Assembly (NCBI RefSeq): GCF_002072955.1
Contig: NZ_LPUF01000004.1
Coordinates: forward strand, 1 to 64,000
Direction: 5' to 3'
Source: Methyloprofundus sedimenti
Lineage (GTDB): Bacteria; Pseudomonadota; Gammaproteobacteria; Methylococcales; Methylomonadaceae
Length of the DNA: 64,000 nucleotides
How positions within the stretch are numbered: the first letter of the stretch is position 1; every line of letters begins with the position of its first letter. A program made the position numbers and the translations under genes. Below, one piece after another: positions 38,145 to 47,257 of this stretch. Under the pieces are notes generated by a model. The model was not told the DNA's origin. It did not search any database and worked only from the letters and a program-made list of their open reading frames with translations.

Positions 38145-38897
38145 TTAAGCTAAGTCTTTTTTAAGTAGTTTAGTTAAAGCTTCTACTTCGGTGTTTACAA
38201 CACCCATAATCGCTAAAGCTGCCCATCCGAAGAATACGAAGCCATAGTGAAGAGGTGCAACAAACAATTCTTCCATAAACCAGAAAGTATGACCCCATTC
38301 GTTTAATCCTACATTTGGTAGAATCATGAAAGGACCAATTACTGATACCATATACATGATAGATAGACCTTCTTGGTAAGCAGGTAATCTTGTTTTTGCA
38401 TATAAGAAAGCAGAAACACCAGTAATGATGTATATAGGATATGACAAATAGAATTCAATGATGTGACTAGGCGTAAAGTCAGTATCACGAACAATAGTTT
38501 GATGCCATGTACCGTCTTGCTCTGTGAAGTATGAAGCACCCCAATAGATAGCCCAACCGTACATTACTAACCATATCCAATGAGTGAAATGTCTTCTTAA
38601 CTCTTCACGAGGTGTGATAGACATAACTTTACGATCACGTGATTTCCACAAGTAACCCCAAATAGTTGATGCAAGAATTACCTCAACAACTAATTCGATA
38701 TACAACATGTTCATCCAATACGTTTCAAACTCAGGTGCAAATGAGTCTAAACCTGCAGACCATCCGTATACACCTTCATACCAACGTATAAATGAATAAA
38801 ATACTAAATACAACATAAAACCTGCGATCAGGTTTGTTTTGTTTAGCAGTGGTGCTTCTGAAGCATCAGCTTTCACTGAATCAGTTGTAGCAGCCAT
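38145..38897 (-). CDS. pmoC: Particulate methane monooxygenase subunit C
   Basis: A 250-residue membrane subunit and first gene of the operon. It carries the putative CuC/active-site ligands Asp128 (EQDG), His132 (GTWH) and His145 (FTPSH), with the same spacing (4 and 13 residues) as Asp156/His160/His173 of the Methylococcus protein. The landmark VRDTDFTPSHIIEFYLSYP is intact, and there are about six helices. AGGAGGTAATA precedes the ATG, an unusually strong ribosome-binding site that fits very high expression. Only one pmo copy is seen here; methanotrophs often have a second elsewhere. Confidence 0.98.
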   Translation of the reverse strand: MAATTDSVKADASEAPLLNKTNLIAGFMLYLVFYSFIRWYEGVYGWSAGLDSFAPEFETYWMNMLYIELVVEVILASTIWGYLWKSRDRKVMSITPREELRRHFTHWIWLVMYGWAIYWGASYFTEQDGTWHQTIVRDTDFTPSHIIEFYLSYPIYIITGVSAFLYAKTRLPAYQEGLSIMYMVSVIGPFMILPNVGLNEWGHTFWFMEELFVAPLHYGFVFFGWAALAIMGVVNTEVEALTKLLKKDLA

Positions 38898-39006
38898 TAT
38901 TACCTCCTAAAAGTAAATATTTAAATCTTTCAACAAATATTGAAAGCGTTAATACATCCTGTAACATCATTAATTATGATGACACCATTCCATTTGAGTG
39001 TTGCTA

Positions 39007-39034
39007 AGTTTATCAACTTTAAACTCTATGTCAA
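39007..39034 (-). promoter_or_regulatory. Sigma-70-type promoter of pmoCAB
   Basis: On the minus strand TTGACA (39034-39029) is separated by 16 bases from TAAACT (39012-39007). Transcription would begin near 39000, giving a leader of about 100 bases before pmoC. The -35 is a perfect match and the -10 matches four of six. Known pmo promoters are of the sigma-70 type. Confidence 0.6.
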
Positions 39035-39950
39035 GATAATCTACAATCGTATTAATACTGATTCGATACTATTAATTTAAGCTTATGATTTTCATAAATT
39101 TATAATAAGCACTTTTTTAAAAAAATTTTTAAAAACTATCCTTTAGCCCATTATTTGCAACTAGCACATACCTTAGCTATCAATTTATCCTACTAGCAAT
39201 GATACGATCATTCCGCGCCATTTGCTCTTTACACCAGTTTCTTGTCAGCTATTTTACAGATCTTATATGTATATTTTTGTTCAAATGTAAAACATACTAC
39301 GCTCAACATTATTAGGCTTTTTTTTGATTTTTAATTTGCAATGCATTGCACCTGAATCCCTCGGGCTCGCTTTCTAATCATTCCAATCCTGCAACTCCCT
39401 TTTTCAAGGTGAGCCAGGATTAGTTGATATTTTGTGTCATTACAATTACCTATTTTTGCTTCCTTACTGATTTTGCAAAGCGTATTTATATAAGCTATTG
39501 TTACTTTTAAAACTCAATAACTTCAGAGTTCAGATTGCTGCCCCAACATCTCATTGTCAGCATAACCCCAGGTTGTTTGCATTTTCTTCGCCTACAAGCG
39601 ATCGAACACCTAGTCATTATTCGTGGCAGCACCACGCACTGCCTCTTTTGCTACGCTACTCCTACTCTCCTTGGCGGAAACCCTCAATATTATTCGCCTT
39701 GTCTTTGTATGTTTATGACTGTTTTTGCGTTAAATTAAAGTTTCAAGAAAACTTATCCTCCATTTATATTGGCTTTTTTATACATCAAACTTTTTGAAGG
39801 ACCAACTTTCTTCTTTTCGCCTTACATTTTTCAATAGGTTTTGTATTTTTAACTAAATGTGAGGTTTAAATGTTTCTACAGGCCTACGTAACTCATCATG
39901 ATTTTTCTGTTATAATTATGTACTATTAAATTTTTACTTTGTTTACAGAC
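39035..39950. other. Long gene-free stretch upstream of the pmo promoter
   Basis: More than 900 bases with no credible gene. Frames at 39498-39797 and 39535-39738 overlap in different phases and are rich in His, Ser and Cys with no family features. An AATCCTG/CAGGATT inverted repeat lies at 39385-39421. The segment may hold regulatory sites for pmo or be decayed sequence; I cannot say which. Confidence 0.5.
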
Positions 39951-40385
39951 ATGAAGAAAAAAACTCTTATTTTTATAGCTTGCCTCGTTGGCATACTTGC
40001 TTTTCAATACAAAGCTGTCATACCTTTTGCTGAAAAAGTCGCATCTTCCAGCCTTTTCTTAGAAGAAACTGGTGATGAAGGAAGCAGGCTTCCGTCTTCC
40101 ACTCCGATGACAACGTATGCATTTAATCAGTGCAATATAGCAATAAGAGATGAAGTCGATAGCGATATTAACATTATCTTCCCTGCCGAGCCTTTAAAGT
40201 CATGGTCTCTTGGAAATTATCAATATATTATTAATGCTGAAATCGAACTGAGTTCAGAAACTGGCCCTGCATTTTTCAGAAAATATGCGTGTCAAATTAA
40301 ATATGATGATGGCAAAGATCCGGAAGGGATCTTGGACTCTGATAATTGGACACTTTACGGCTTATCAGGAATCTCTGATTTATAA
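39951..40385 (+). CDS. Exported protein of unknown function beside the pmo operon
   Basis: A 144-residue protein from ATG 39951 (a TTG four codons upstream is open). The N-terminus MKKKTLIFIACLVGILAFQ is a signal peptide or anchor. The rest is hydrophilic and acidic, with two widely spaced Cys (FNQCNIAI and YACQIKYD) that could form a disulfide in the periplasm. I do not recognise a family. It is transcribed away from pmo and converges with ald. Confidence 0.65.
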   Translation: MKKKTLIFIACLVGILAFQYKAVIPFAEKVASSSLFLEETGDEGSRLPSSTPMTTYAFNQCNIAIRDEVDSDINIIFPAEPLKSWSLGNYQYIINAEIELSSETGPAFFRKYACQIKYDDGKDPEGILDSDNWTLYGLSGISDL

Positions 40386-40408
40386 ATCAATGCGGGTAAA
40401 ACTTTACT

Positions 40409-41521
40409 TTACTCGCAAAGTTCATTGAGTGATATATAAGTCTCCAGCATATTTAAGCTTGTTGCAATTTGTTGATTTACTATTCTTGATTTATAAATAT
40501 TTATTGCTTTAGAAACATTTGCTTGTGCGCAAATACCTGAAACTCCTTTATCAGCCAATAAATGAATATACATCAAAGTTTCTGCGCACAACGCCATGGT
40601 TGATGTTCTTGGATATGCCCCTGGCATATTAGTAACACAATAATGAGTCACACCATGCTTTAAATACACTGGACTATCATGCGTAGTCGCTCTTGATGTT
40701 TCTATACACCCGCCCTGATCTATACTAACATCGACTATAACCGTCCCTTTACGCATGGATTTAACCATTTCTTCAGTTACTATATAAGGCGCCTTGGCTC
40801 CTTTATTTAATACGGCCCCAATCACCAAATCAGCATCTATACAATTTTTTGCAATAGCTTTGGCTGTAGAAAAAAAATACTCTACACCCTCAAGCTCACC
40901 AGACAGCTGCATGCCGCTTTTAAGCTCGGACAATCCAGATTGAAAGACATTAGCCCCCATTCCATTTAAAGTATGTGCCGCATGGGATCCAACGACGCCA
41001 TCTCCTATAACCAGCGCTTTGCCATGTCGAGTCCCTAACACCTTGCCTAGCTGCACACCATTGCCATTGTTATACTTAGCTAAATAATAAGCTCCAACTA
41101 ATGCAGCCATATTTCCTGCAATCGCGCTCATTGGAGCCAATAAAGGCAAGCGTCCTTGCTCATCTTCTAATGTTTCATATGCTATCGCTGTGGTACCACT
41201 CGTTAATAAGCGACGAGTTAATTCTTTTTCCACCCCGGCCAGATGCAAGAATGTAAATAAAATTTGCCCCTGTAAATAGTGATACTCTGAGCTTAATGGC
41301 TCTTTAACCTTTACAACCAGTTGTGTAGCCCAGGCTTCTTTGGTAGAAACTATTTTTGCACCATTTTGCTCATATTCCTGATCTGTATAAGCTGAACCAA
41401 CTCCTGCGCCCCGTTCTATCAAAACCTTATGACCAGCTCTTACAAGCTCAGCAACGCCTGAGGGAATGATTGCAACCCGGTATTCCTGTATTTTAATTTC
41501 CTTTGGCACCCCGATAATCAT
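40409..41521 (-). CDS. ald: Alanine dehydrogenase
   Basis: A 370-residue NAD-dependent enzyme interconverting L-alanine and pyruvate plus ammonia. Landmarks are MIIGVPKEIKIQEYRVAI at the start, the substrate-region RGAGVGSAYTDQEY, KVKEPLSSEYHYL, the catalytic His in LFTFLHLAGVE, NAD-binding ALVIGDGVVGSHAA (here GDGVVG, close to the usual GxGxxG) and YCVTNMPGAYPRTST. In type I methanotrophs this is a common route of ammonia assimilation. It stands alone with a short leader. Confidence 0.94.
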   Translation of the reverse strand: MIIGVPKEIKIQEYRVAIIPSGVAELVRAGHKVLIERGAGVGSAYTDQEYEQNGAKIVSTKEAWATQLVVKVKEPLSSEYHYLQGQILFTFLHLAGVEKELTRRLLTSGTTAIAYETLEDEQGRLPLLAPMSAIAGNMAALVGAYYLAKYNNGNGVQLGKVLGTRHGKALVIGDGVVGSHAAHTLNGMGANVFQSGLSELKSGMQLSGELEGVEYFFSTAKAIAKNCIDADLVIGAVLNKGAKAPYIVTEEMVKSMRKGTVIVDVSIDQGGCIETSRATTHDSPVYLKHGVTHYCVTNMPGAYPRTSTMALCAETLMYIHLLADKGVSGICAQANVSKAINIYKSRIVNQQIATSLNMLETYISLNELCE

Positions 41522-41621
41522 TCATTTATCCTATTTTGTACTTGATCCATATGAAGCAAATATCGATTTTTTCATAGCCTTACAATTTGAATTCAATAAC
41601 ATCATCAGCACAGACTAATCA

Positions 41622-42119
41622 TTAGTATTTATCGTATGCCTTATAAAGCTTCACCTGCCCATCACTATCAAAAGCCATCACATTAAAGGGCGCTTGCTTA
41701 TCTCCCATCTCCATACCCGGCGTACCAACCTCCATGCCAGGCACTGTCAAACCTTTAATTCCTGGCTTATCCCGTAACATGGTTTTAATATCATTTGCAG
41801 GCACATGCCCCTCCACAACATAACCATCGATAATGGCAGTATGACAAGAGGACAATGAACGACTTACCCCATATTTATCTTTGATCTGTTGTATATCCTC
41901 AACCACATTATCTTGCACATTAAATCCATGCGTCTTAAGATGCGCGAGCCATTTACTACAACAGCCACAAGTGGGGCTTCTGTATACCACTGCTTCAATT
42001 CGTTTGCCTTCTTGCACAATGATCGTCGGCTCATCCCAAACGCTTTCAGCATGGCTTATATTAAATTTAAATCCAAAAATACAGATTATCGATATTGCTA
42101 TTGCTACTTTTTTCATCAT
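41622..42119 (-). CDS. DUF411 metal-binding (putative copper) periplasmic protein
   Basis: A 165-residue exported protein. The signal peptide is MMKKVAIAISIICIFGFKF followed by NISHA. The DUF411 core has the thioredoxin-like YRSPTCGCCSKWLAHLKTHGF, with the CxCC metal-binding cluster, then SSCHTAIIDGYVVEGHVPA and Met-rich GMEVGTPGMEMG. DUF411 proteins are associated with copper handling and lie next to copper-resistance genes in many proteobacteria. Here it starts 5 bases after hemE, so the two are likely co-translated. A copper role in a pMMO-dependent organism is plausible but inferred. Confidence 0.85.
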   Translation of the reverse strand: MMKKVAIAISIICIFGFKFNISHAESVWDEPTIIVQEGKRIEAVVYRSPTCGCCSKWLAHLKTHGFNVQDNVVEDIQQIKDKYGVSRSLSSCHTAIIDGYVVEGHVPANDIKTMLRDKPGIKGLTVPGMEVGTPGMEMGDKQAPFNVMAFDSDGQVKLYKAYDKY

Positions 42120-42124
42120 CCCGC

Positions 42125-43189
42125 CTAACTATGATATGGCCCACTTAAGTCATGCACCGCATCGACCATTGCTTTAACATGTGCAGGATTAATATCAGGC
42201 AATATACCATGACCTAAATTAAATACGTGCCCAGAACCTTTTCCATATTTCTCAAGAATAGTCGCTACTTTTGACTTAATTACTTCAGGATTGGCATATA
42301 AAGTAATGGGATCCATATTCCCCTGCAAGGCAACACGATCACCCACTCTGGCACGCGCCAAGTGCATATCAGTTTGCCAATCTAGCCCCAGTGTATCATA
42401 CCCCGTTTCAGCCATAGCCTCCAGCCATTGTCCCCCACCTTTGGTAAACAAAATTGTAGGTATTTGCTGACCATTTTGTGTCGTATTTAATAATGAGCGC
42501 ACTTGCTGAGCATAATGTAACGAAAACTCTAAATACTCTTCAGTACCCAAGGCGCCACCCCAGGTATCAAAAAGCATAACGGCTTGAGCCCCTGCTGCAA
42601 TTTGAGCATTCAGATAGACTGCAACTGATTGAGCCAGCTTATCCAACATTTTATGCATTAAATTCGGCTGCTCGAACATTAAGCCCTTAACCCTGGAAAA
42701 GGTTTTGCTGCTACCTCCTTCAACCATATACGTTGCCAGCGTCCAGGGACTGCCCGAAAAACCGATTAATGGTACGCGCCCTTGCAAGTTTTTTCTTATT
42801 AGGCGTACCGCATCTACGACATATTTCAATTCTATTTCAGGATCAGGAATGGGTAGCTTTTCTATATCTGCTGCAGTACGGACTGGATTTTCAAAACGAG
42901 GCCCTTCACCCTCAGTAAAATAAAGCCCCAGACCCATAGCATCTGGAATCGTTAAAATATCTGAGAACAAGATAGCTGCATCAAAATCAAACCGCTCCAA
43001 AGGTTGCAAAGTAACTTCACACGCTAGTTCAGGGTTGGTACATAGATTCATAAAACTACCTGCTTGTGCACGTATTTCCCGATATTCCGGTAAATACCTA
43101 CCAGCCTGACGCATCATCCATACAGGCGTCTTATCCACGGGTTGTTTTAATAAAGCCTTAATGAATCTATCGTTTTTTAAATTACTCAT
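42125..43189 (-). CDS. hemE: Uroporphyrinogen decarboxylase
   Basis: A 354-residue enzyme that removes four carboxyl groups from uroporphyrinogen III, giving coproporphyrinogen III for haem. Diagnostic segments are [16 protein letters not shown] near the start, [36 protein letters not shown] and [16 protein letters not shown]. The catalytic Asp in FSDI and the Arg in RQAGRY are present. Length is typical. The DUF411 gene follows 5 bases downstream, an odd partner. Expressed from a leader of about 100 bases downstream of aroB. Confidence 0.96.
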   Translation of the reverse strand: MSNLKNDRFIKALLKQPVDKTPVWMMRQAGRYLPEYREIRAQAGSFMNLCTNPELACEVTLQPLERFDFDAAILFSDILTIPDAMGLGLYFTEGEGPRFENPVRTAADIEKLPIPDPEIELKYVVDAVRLIRKNLQGRVPLIGFSGSPWTLATYMVEGGSSKTFSRVKGLMFEQPNLMHKMLDKLAQSVAVYLNAQIAAGAQAVMLFDTWGGALGTEEYLEFSLHYAQQVRSLLNTTQNGQQIPTILFTKGGGQWLEAMAETGYDTLGLDWQTDMHLARARVGDRVALQGNMDPITLYANPEVIKSKVATILEKYGKGSGHVFNLGHGILPDINPAHVKAMVDAVHDLSGPYHS

Positions 43190-43297
43190 GTTTTGTCTTA
43201 ATCCTTGTACAATTTACTTATTCTTGTAGGTAACATTTTGTTGCTTGATTTCTCACTACTTCAGTCACTTTAATGTTAAAGCAATGCGCTAGAAATA

Positions 43298-44386
43298 TTA
43301 GTTTTCACGTCCATAATTGTTTAATGCTTCAAGTAATACAGATTTTTCAACACTGACCGGCAAGCTGGCTTCACCTATTTTTTTAAGTAAAATCAGCCGT
43401 ATATCACCATCAACATTTTTTTTATCTACTGCCATTAAGTTTATATACCCCTCTGCCAGTAAATCTGCTGGAGGCTCCGTTGGTAATCCTGCTTTCTTAA
43501 AAAGAGCCACTATTCTATTTACATCAGCATCATTTAGCCAACCCAAACGCCTTGACAAATCAGCGGCCTGACATGTTCCTATTGCAACAGCTTCACCATG
43601 TAAATAATGTCCATACCCCATTCCCGTCTCTATCGCATGACCAAAAGTATGACCTAAATTTAATATTGCTCGAATACCAGATTCACGCTCATCACTAGCA
43701 ACAATTTCAGCTTTGTGTCCACAGGATTGCTCAACAATATAAGTTAATGCATTTTGATCTCTGGCTAATATGCTCTCAATATTAGCTTCTATCCAGGCAA
43801 AAAAATCAGCGCTTCGAATTAGTCCGTACTTAATAACTTCAGCCACTCCAGCTGCCAATTGCCGATCATCTAATGTCTGTAGTACATTGACATCAATAAT
43901 TACACATTGTGGCTGATAAAATGCACCAATCATATTTTTACCTAGCGCATGGTTAACACCTGTCTTCCCGCCGACAGATGAATCAACTTGCGCTAATAAA
44001 GTAGTAGGAATCTGAATAAAAGGAACTCCGCGCTGATAACAAGCAGCTGCAAAGCCACTGATATCCCCAATCACACCGCCACCCAAGGCTATTATTGTTG
44101 CATTTCGGCTAAACTGTTTACTCAGCAAAGCAGCAAAAATGGTTTCCATAGTAGCTAAAGTCTTATATTGTTCACCATCAGGCAATACTACAACCTCAAG
44201 TTGATAGTTTTGTAAATGCGTGGTTACTTGCATTAAATACAAGGGTGCGATTGTTTCATTAGTCACAACGAGTACTTGTTTGGATTTTATATGTCTAGTT
44301 AATAATTCTGCATTATTCAGATTATCAGCACCCATATAAATTGGATAGCTCCTTTCCCCCAATTGAACCTGCATAGTATCTATCAT
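43298..44386 (-). CDS. aroB: 3-dehydroquinate synthase
   Basis: A 362-residue NAD- and Zn-dependent enzyme, second step of the shikimate pathway. Landmarks are VVLPDGEQYKTL, IALGGGVIGDISGFAAACYQRGV, IPTTLLAQVDSSVGGKTGVNH, GVAEVIKYGLI, LNLGHTFGHAIE with Zn-binding His, and GEAVAIGTCQA. Start and length are normal. It overlaps the aroK stop by one base, so the two are translationally coupled, as usual in gammaproteobacteria. Confidence 0.96.
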   Translation of the reverse strand: MIDTMQVQLGERSYPIYMGADNLNNAELLTRHIKSKQVLVVTNETIAPLYLMQVTTHLQNYQLEVVVLPDGEQYKTLATMETIFAALLSKQFSRNATIIALGGGVIGDISGFAAACYQRGVPFIQIPTTLLAQVDSSVGGKTGVNHALGKNMIGAFYQPQCVIIDVNVLQTLDDRQLAAGVAEVIKYGLIRSADFFAWIEANIESILARDQNALTYIVEQSCGHKAEIVASDERESGIRAILNLGHTFGHAIETGMGYGHYLHGEAVAIGTCQAADLSRRLGWLNDADVNRIVALFKKAGLPTEPPADLLAEGYINLMAVDKKNVDGDIRLILLKKIGEASLPVSVEKSVLLEALNNYGREN

Positions 44387-44913
44387 TAATTGAGTCTACT
44401 CATATATTCTTTAAGAATTTCTTTTACTGCCACCTTACTTTGTATTTGACCACTATCAATCACCAGATCTGCACATGACTGGTACAAACACTCACGCTCA
44501 TTTAATAAGGTTTGTATTTTTTCTCTGGGGCTATCCACATTTAGTAAGGGCCGTTGAGAATTTCGCGATGTACGATCGACGATTCTATCGACTGAGCACT
44601 GTAAATAAACAACAAATCCATTTTCTTTTAATCGCGCTCTATTTTCTGCATTTAAAATCACTCCACCGCCAGTTGCCAAGACTATATCCTCTAACTCAGT
44701 CAGCTCCTTAATCATTTTATTTTCTCTAATCCGAAAGCCTTTTTCCCCCTCAAATTCAAAGATAGTTGCTATATCAACACCTGTTATATCTTCAATAGCC
44801 TTATCACTATCATAAAATGGCACACTTAAGGACTTTGCCAGCAAGCGGCCTACCGTTGTTTTTCCGGCGCCCATCAAACCGATTAAATATATATTTTTTT
44901 TATTCATTAACAT
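44386..44913 (-). CDS. aroK: Shikimate kinase
   Basis: A 175-residue kinase of the shikimate pathway. Walker A GLMGAGKTTVGR is at residues 12-23, shikimate-binding DSDKAIEDITGVDIA and FRIRENKMI follow, then LATGGGVIL, and the lid RTSRNSQRPLL. It sits between the pilQ terminator and aroB; the pilMNOPQ-aroKB order is the classical gammaproteobacterial arrangement. Confidence 0.95.
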   Translation of the reverse strand: MLMNKKNIYLIGLMGAGKTTVGRLLAKSLSVPFYDSDKAIEDITGVDIATIFEFEGEKGFRIRENKMIKELTELEDIVLATGGGVILNAENRARLKENGFVVYLQCSVDRIVDRTSRNSQRPLLNVDSPREKIQTLLNERECLYQSCADLVIDSGQIQSKVAVKEILKEYMSRLN

Positions 44914-44924
44914 TTTTTATTCAT

Positions 44925-44953
44925 AAAAAAAGGGGCATTATGCCCCTTTTTTT
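44925..44953. terminator. Bidirectional-looking terminator between pilQ and aroK
   Basis: GGGGCA (44932-44937) and TGCCCC (44941-44946) with flanking A7/T7 form a hairpin with U-tracts on both strands. It lies 18 bases after the pilQ stop and 12 before the aroK start, so it should reduce pil read-through into aroKB. Confidence 0.85.
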
Positions 44954-44970
44954 GTTGCAATTGAAGTTTA

Positions 44971-47217
44971 CTAACGCATTTTCATCGAATCTTTAGTAAT
45001 TTTAGGGGTAATAAAGACCAATAATTCTTTTTTAAAGTCATTTTTTGTGGTTTTTCTAAACATCCAGCCTATCAGAGGTAAATCAGCAAACCATGGGACT
45101 GAATTAACAATATTTACCGTATCACCTTCATATACTCCGCCTATCACGATGGTCTCACCATCTTCTACTCGAACACTGGCAGTAACCTGTCGTGTATTAA
45201 TTGCTAAACCACCTGGAGTAGAGTCCCCAGGCGAATCTTTCGTAATATATAAGTCCATAATAACGCTACCACTCGGCGTAATTTGTGGTGTAACTTCAAG
45301 GATTATTGACGCATCCTGAAATTGCGTTTGTGTACCATTCTGACTAACTGTTTGGTAAGGGATTTGCTGTCCTTGTTCTATTTTAGCCAGACAACGGTCT
45401 GAAGTTAACACTTTAGGATTGGATACAAACTCTGCCTTTCTGTCATCCTGTAAAGCAGAGATTTCCAGATTCAATACGTAATTTGCACCACTCGCCAAAG
45501 TCATCCCTAAAGCACCATAAGGATTAGAGACCGCCAGATTAGACAATATCGGTGACACTATATCGCCCGGCGTGCCATTATTAGGATTACTCCCTGTAGT
45601 TGCTCCTACCGAACCATTCGGCCCCACATAGGCCGCACCAAATTTAACACCTAATTCTTGAGCAAAACCTTGTTCAGCAATGACAATTCTGGCTTCAATT
45701 AGAACCTGGCGTACCTGTCGGTCTAATTTCTGTATCATTTGCCTGATTTCTTCTTGGCTCTTAGCAGTATCCTTAACAATCAGAGTATTAGTGCGAGAAT
45801 CAACTATCGCTGTCCCCCTATCTGACAAAAGAGAGTAATTTGCACCCTGCCCATTGTTTCCACGGTTACCTACGCTTCCAATACCACCTACGCTTCCGAT
45901 AGCACTTCCGATACCGCCTCCAATACCGCCTCCAATACCACTTCCGGTACCATCGCTTGAGCCACCAACGCCGTTATTGCCAGCTCCTGTTGATACAGTA
46001 CATCCATTCGCACTAAATGAAGAATAACCATTTAAAATATTTCTAAAATTCTCAGCTTTGGCATAATTAATCTGTATATATTCTGTTTTTAAAGGTTCTA
46101 ATCGCTCAGACACTTGTTGCGATTTCAACTCTTCTTCTTCTAATTTAACAATTTCTTCATTCGGTGCTACGAGAATAACGTTTCCAGACTCTCTTTTTCC
46201 CAACCCTTTAGATTTCAAGATAATATCTAATGCCTGATCCCATGGCACATCATTCAAATTTAAGGTCAAACTCCCGGCAACTGCATCAGAAGCAATAATA
46301 TTAAGATCAGTGAAATTCGCCAGAATCTGCAATACAGAACGAATGTCTATATCCTGAAAGTTTAATGATAAACGTTCACCGCTAAAGGGAAATTTATTCT
46401 TGCGTTTCTCTTCCTCTTCCGCTGTTGTAATAGCCCTTACTTCTACTGTTAACAAGCCATCCGATTGAAATGTAGAAAAATCAAAATCGCTATTTATCGG
46501 AGTAATTATTATATTTACTTCAGTTCCTACTTCTTTTGCCTCTATCATTGAAACCGGGGTGGCAAAATCAAGTACATCCATTTTTTTGGCATATACTTGG
46601 GGCAAATTAGTGTTTAAAAAGCTTAACTCAATCTTTCCTGATTTTTCCTGAGTATTTACGACTGTATTAGGGTTAGACAGGAATATTAATAAACGACCCT
46701 CACCATTCTTTCCACGGCGAAAATCAATTTTATTAATTACTTGCTCAGGTATTAACGCAGCAAATTGAGTTAAGGTTTTTTTGGTTAAATTTTCATGACT
46801 ATCCCGAGCCATTCTACTAGAACTACGTAGCGCAACAATCACATGGTTTTCTTGGACTTTAACGTCGTAATGAACAAGTTTTACAAGATTAATAACTATC
46901 CTCAGCCGACCATTAGCCTCAATTGCAACATAACTGTCAATACCACCAGCATTTATTAAATTTTTCTTCTGTTTTAATGCACTTTTAACGCCTGCAAAAT
47001 CTAATACAATTCGTGCCGGGTTATCTGTATGAAATACTTCCGGTTTTGCAACATCACCTGTCATTTCAAAGTTCAACTGCAAGTTATCGCCTGACAGTGC
47101 ATTCAGGCTCACCGAACTTAGAGCAAGCTCTTGAGCTTCGACCAGAGAAACCTGCCCCAATAATAATGCGCTCATTGCAAAAATACGCAATAACGACCAC
47201 TGCTTAAAAAAGCTCAT
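44971..47217 (-). CDS. pilQ: Type IV pilus secretin PilQ
   Basis: A 748-residue outer-membrane secretin through which the pilus exits. ATG 47217 is chosen: AAGGTGG stands eight bases before it and the signal peptide (SLLRIFAMSALLLGQVSLVEA) follows; two upstream ATGs are open. Order: two AMIN domains (LSLNLSVSLN-type and IDFRRGKNGEGRLLIFL), the STN/secretin N-domains (RLSLNFQDIDIRSVLQILANF), a Gly/Ser-rich insert of about 50 residues, and the secretin core (QVLIEARIVIAEQGFAQELG, VSNPKVLTSDRCLAKIEQGQ, GGVYEGDTVNIVNSVPWFAD, LLVFITPKI). The glycine-rich insert is the unusual part. Confidence 0.95.
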   Translation of the reverse strand: MSFFKQWSLLRIFAMSALLLGQVSLVEAQELALSSVSLNALSGDNLQLNFEMTGDVAKPEVFHTDNPARIVLDFAGVKSALKQKKNLINAGGIDSYVAIEANGRLRIVINLVKLVHYDVKVQENHVIVALRSSSRMARDSHENLTKKTLTQFAALIPEQVINKIDFRRGKNGEGRLLIFLSNPNTVVNTQEKSGKIELSFLNTNLPQVYAKKMDVLDFATPVSMIEAKEVGTEVNIIITPINSDFDFSTFQSDGLLTVEVRAITTAEEEEKRKNKFPFSGERLSLNFQDIDIRSVLQILANFTDLNIIASDAVAGSLTLNLNDVPWDQALDIILKSKGLGKRESGNVILVAPNEEIVKLEEEELKSQQVSERLEPLKTEYIQINYAKAENFRNILNGYSSFSANGCTVSTGAGNNGVGGSSDGTGSGIGGGIGGGIGSAIGSVGGIGSVGNRGNNGQGANYSLLSDRGTAIVDSRTNTLIVKDTAKSQEEIRQMIQKLDRQVRQVLIEARIVIAEQGFAQELGVKFGAAYVGPNGSVGATTGSNPNNGTPGDIVSPILSNLAVSNPYGALGMTLASGANYVLNLEISALQDDRKAEFVSNPKVLTSDRCLAKIEQGQQIPYQTVSQNGTQTQFQDASIILEVTPQITPSGSVIMDLYITKDSPGDSTPGGLAINTRQVTASVRVEDGETIVIGGVYEGDTVNIVNSVPWFADLPLIGWMFRKTTKNDFKKELLVFITPKITKDSMKMR

Positions 47218-47257
47218 ACAAAAACCACCTTGCCTAATATTCATATTAATTTCCAGA

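Noticed and set aside
39498-39797. A 99-codon plus-strand frame upstream of pmoC
   Set aside because: Overlaps another frame in a different phase, has His/Ser/Cys-rich composition and no family features or good ribosome-binding site.
45880-45960. Short repeated units suggesting a CRISPR-like array
   Set aside because: They are in-frame glycine-rich codons inside pilQ with no spacers; no CRISPR array or cas gene is present in the window.
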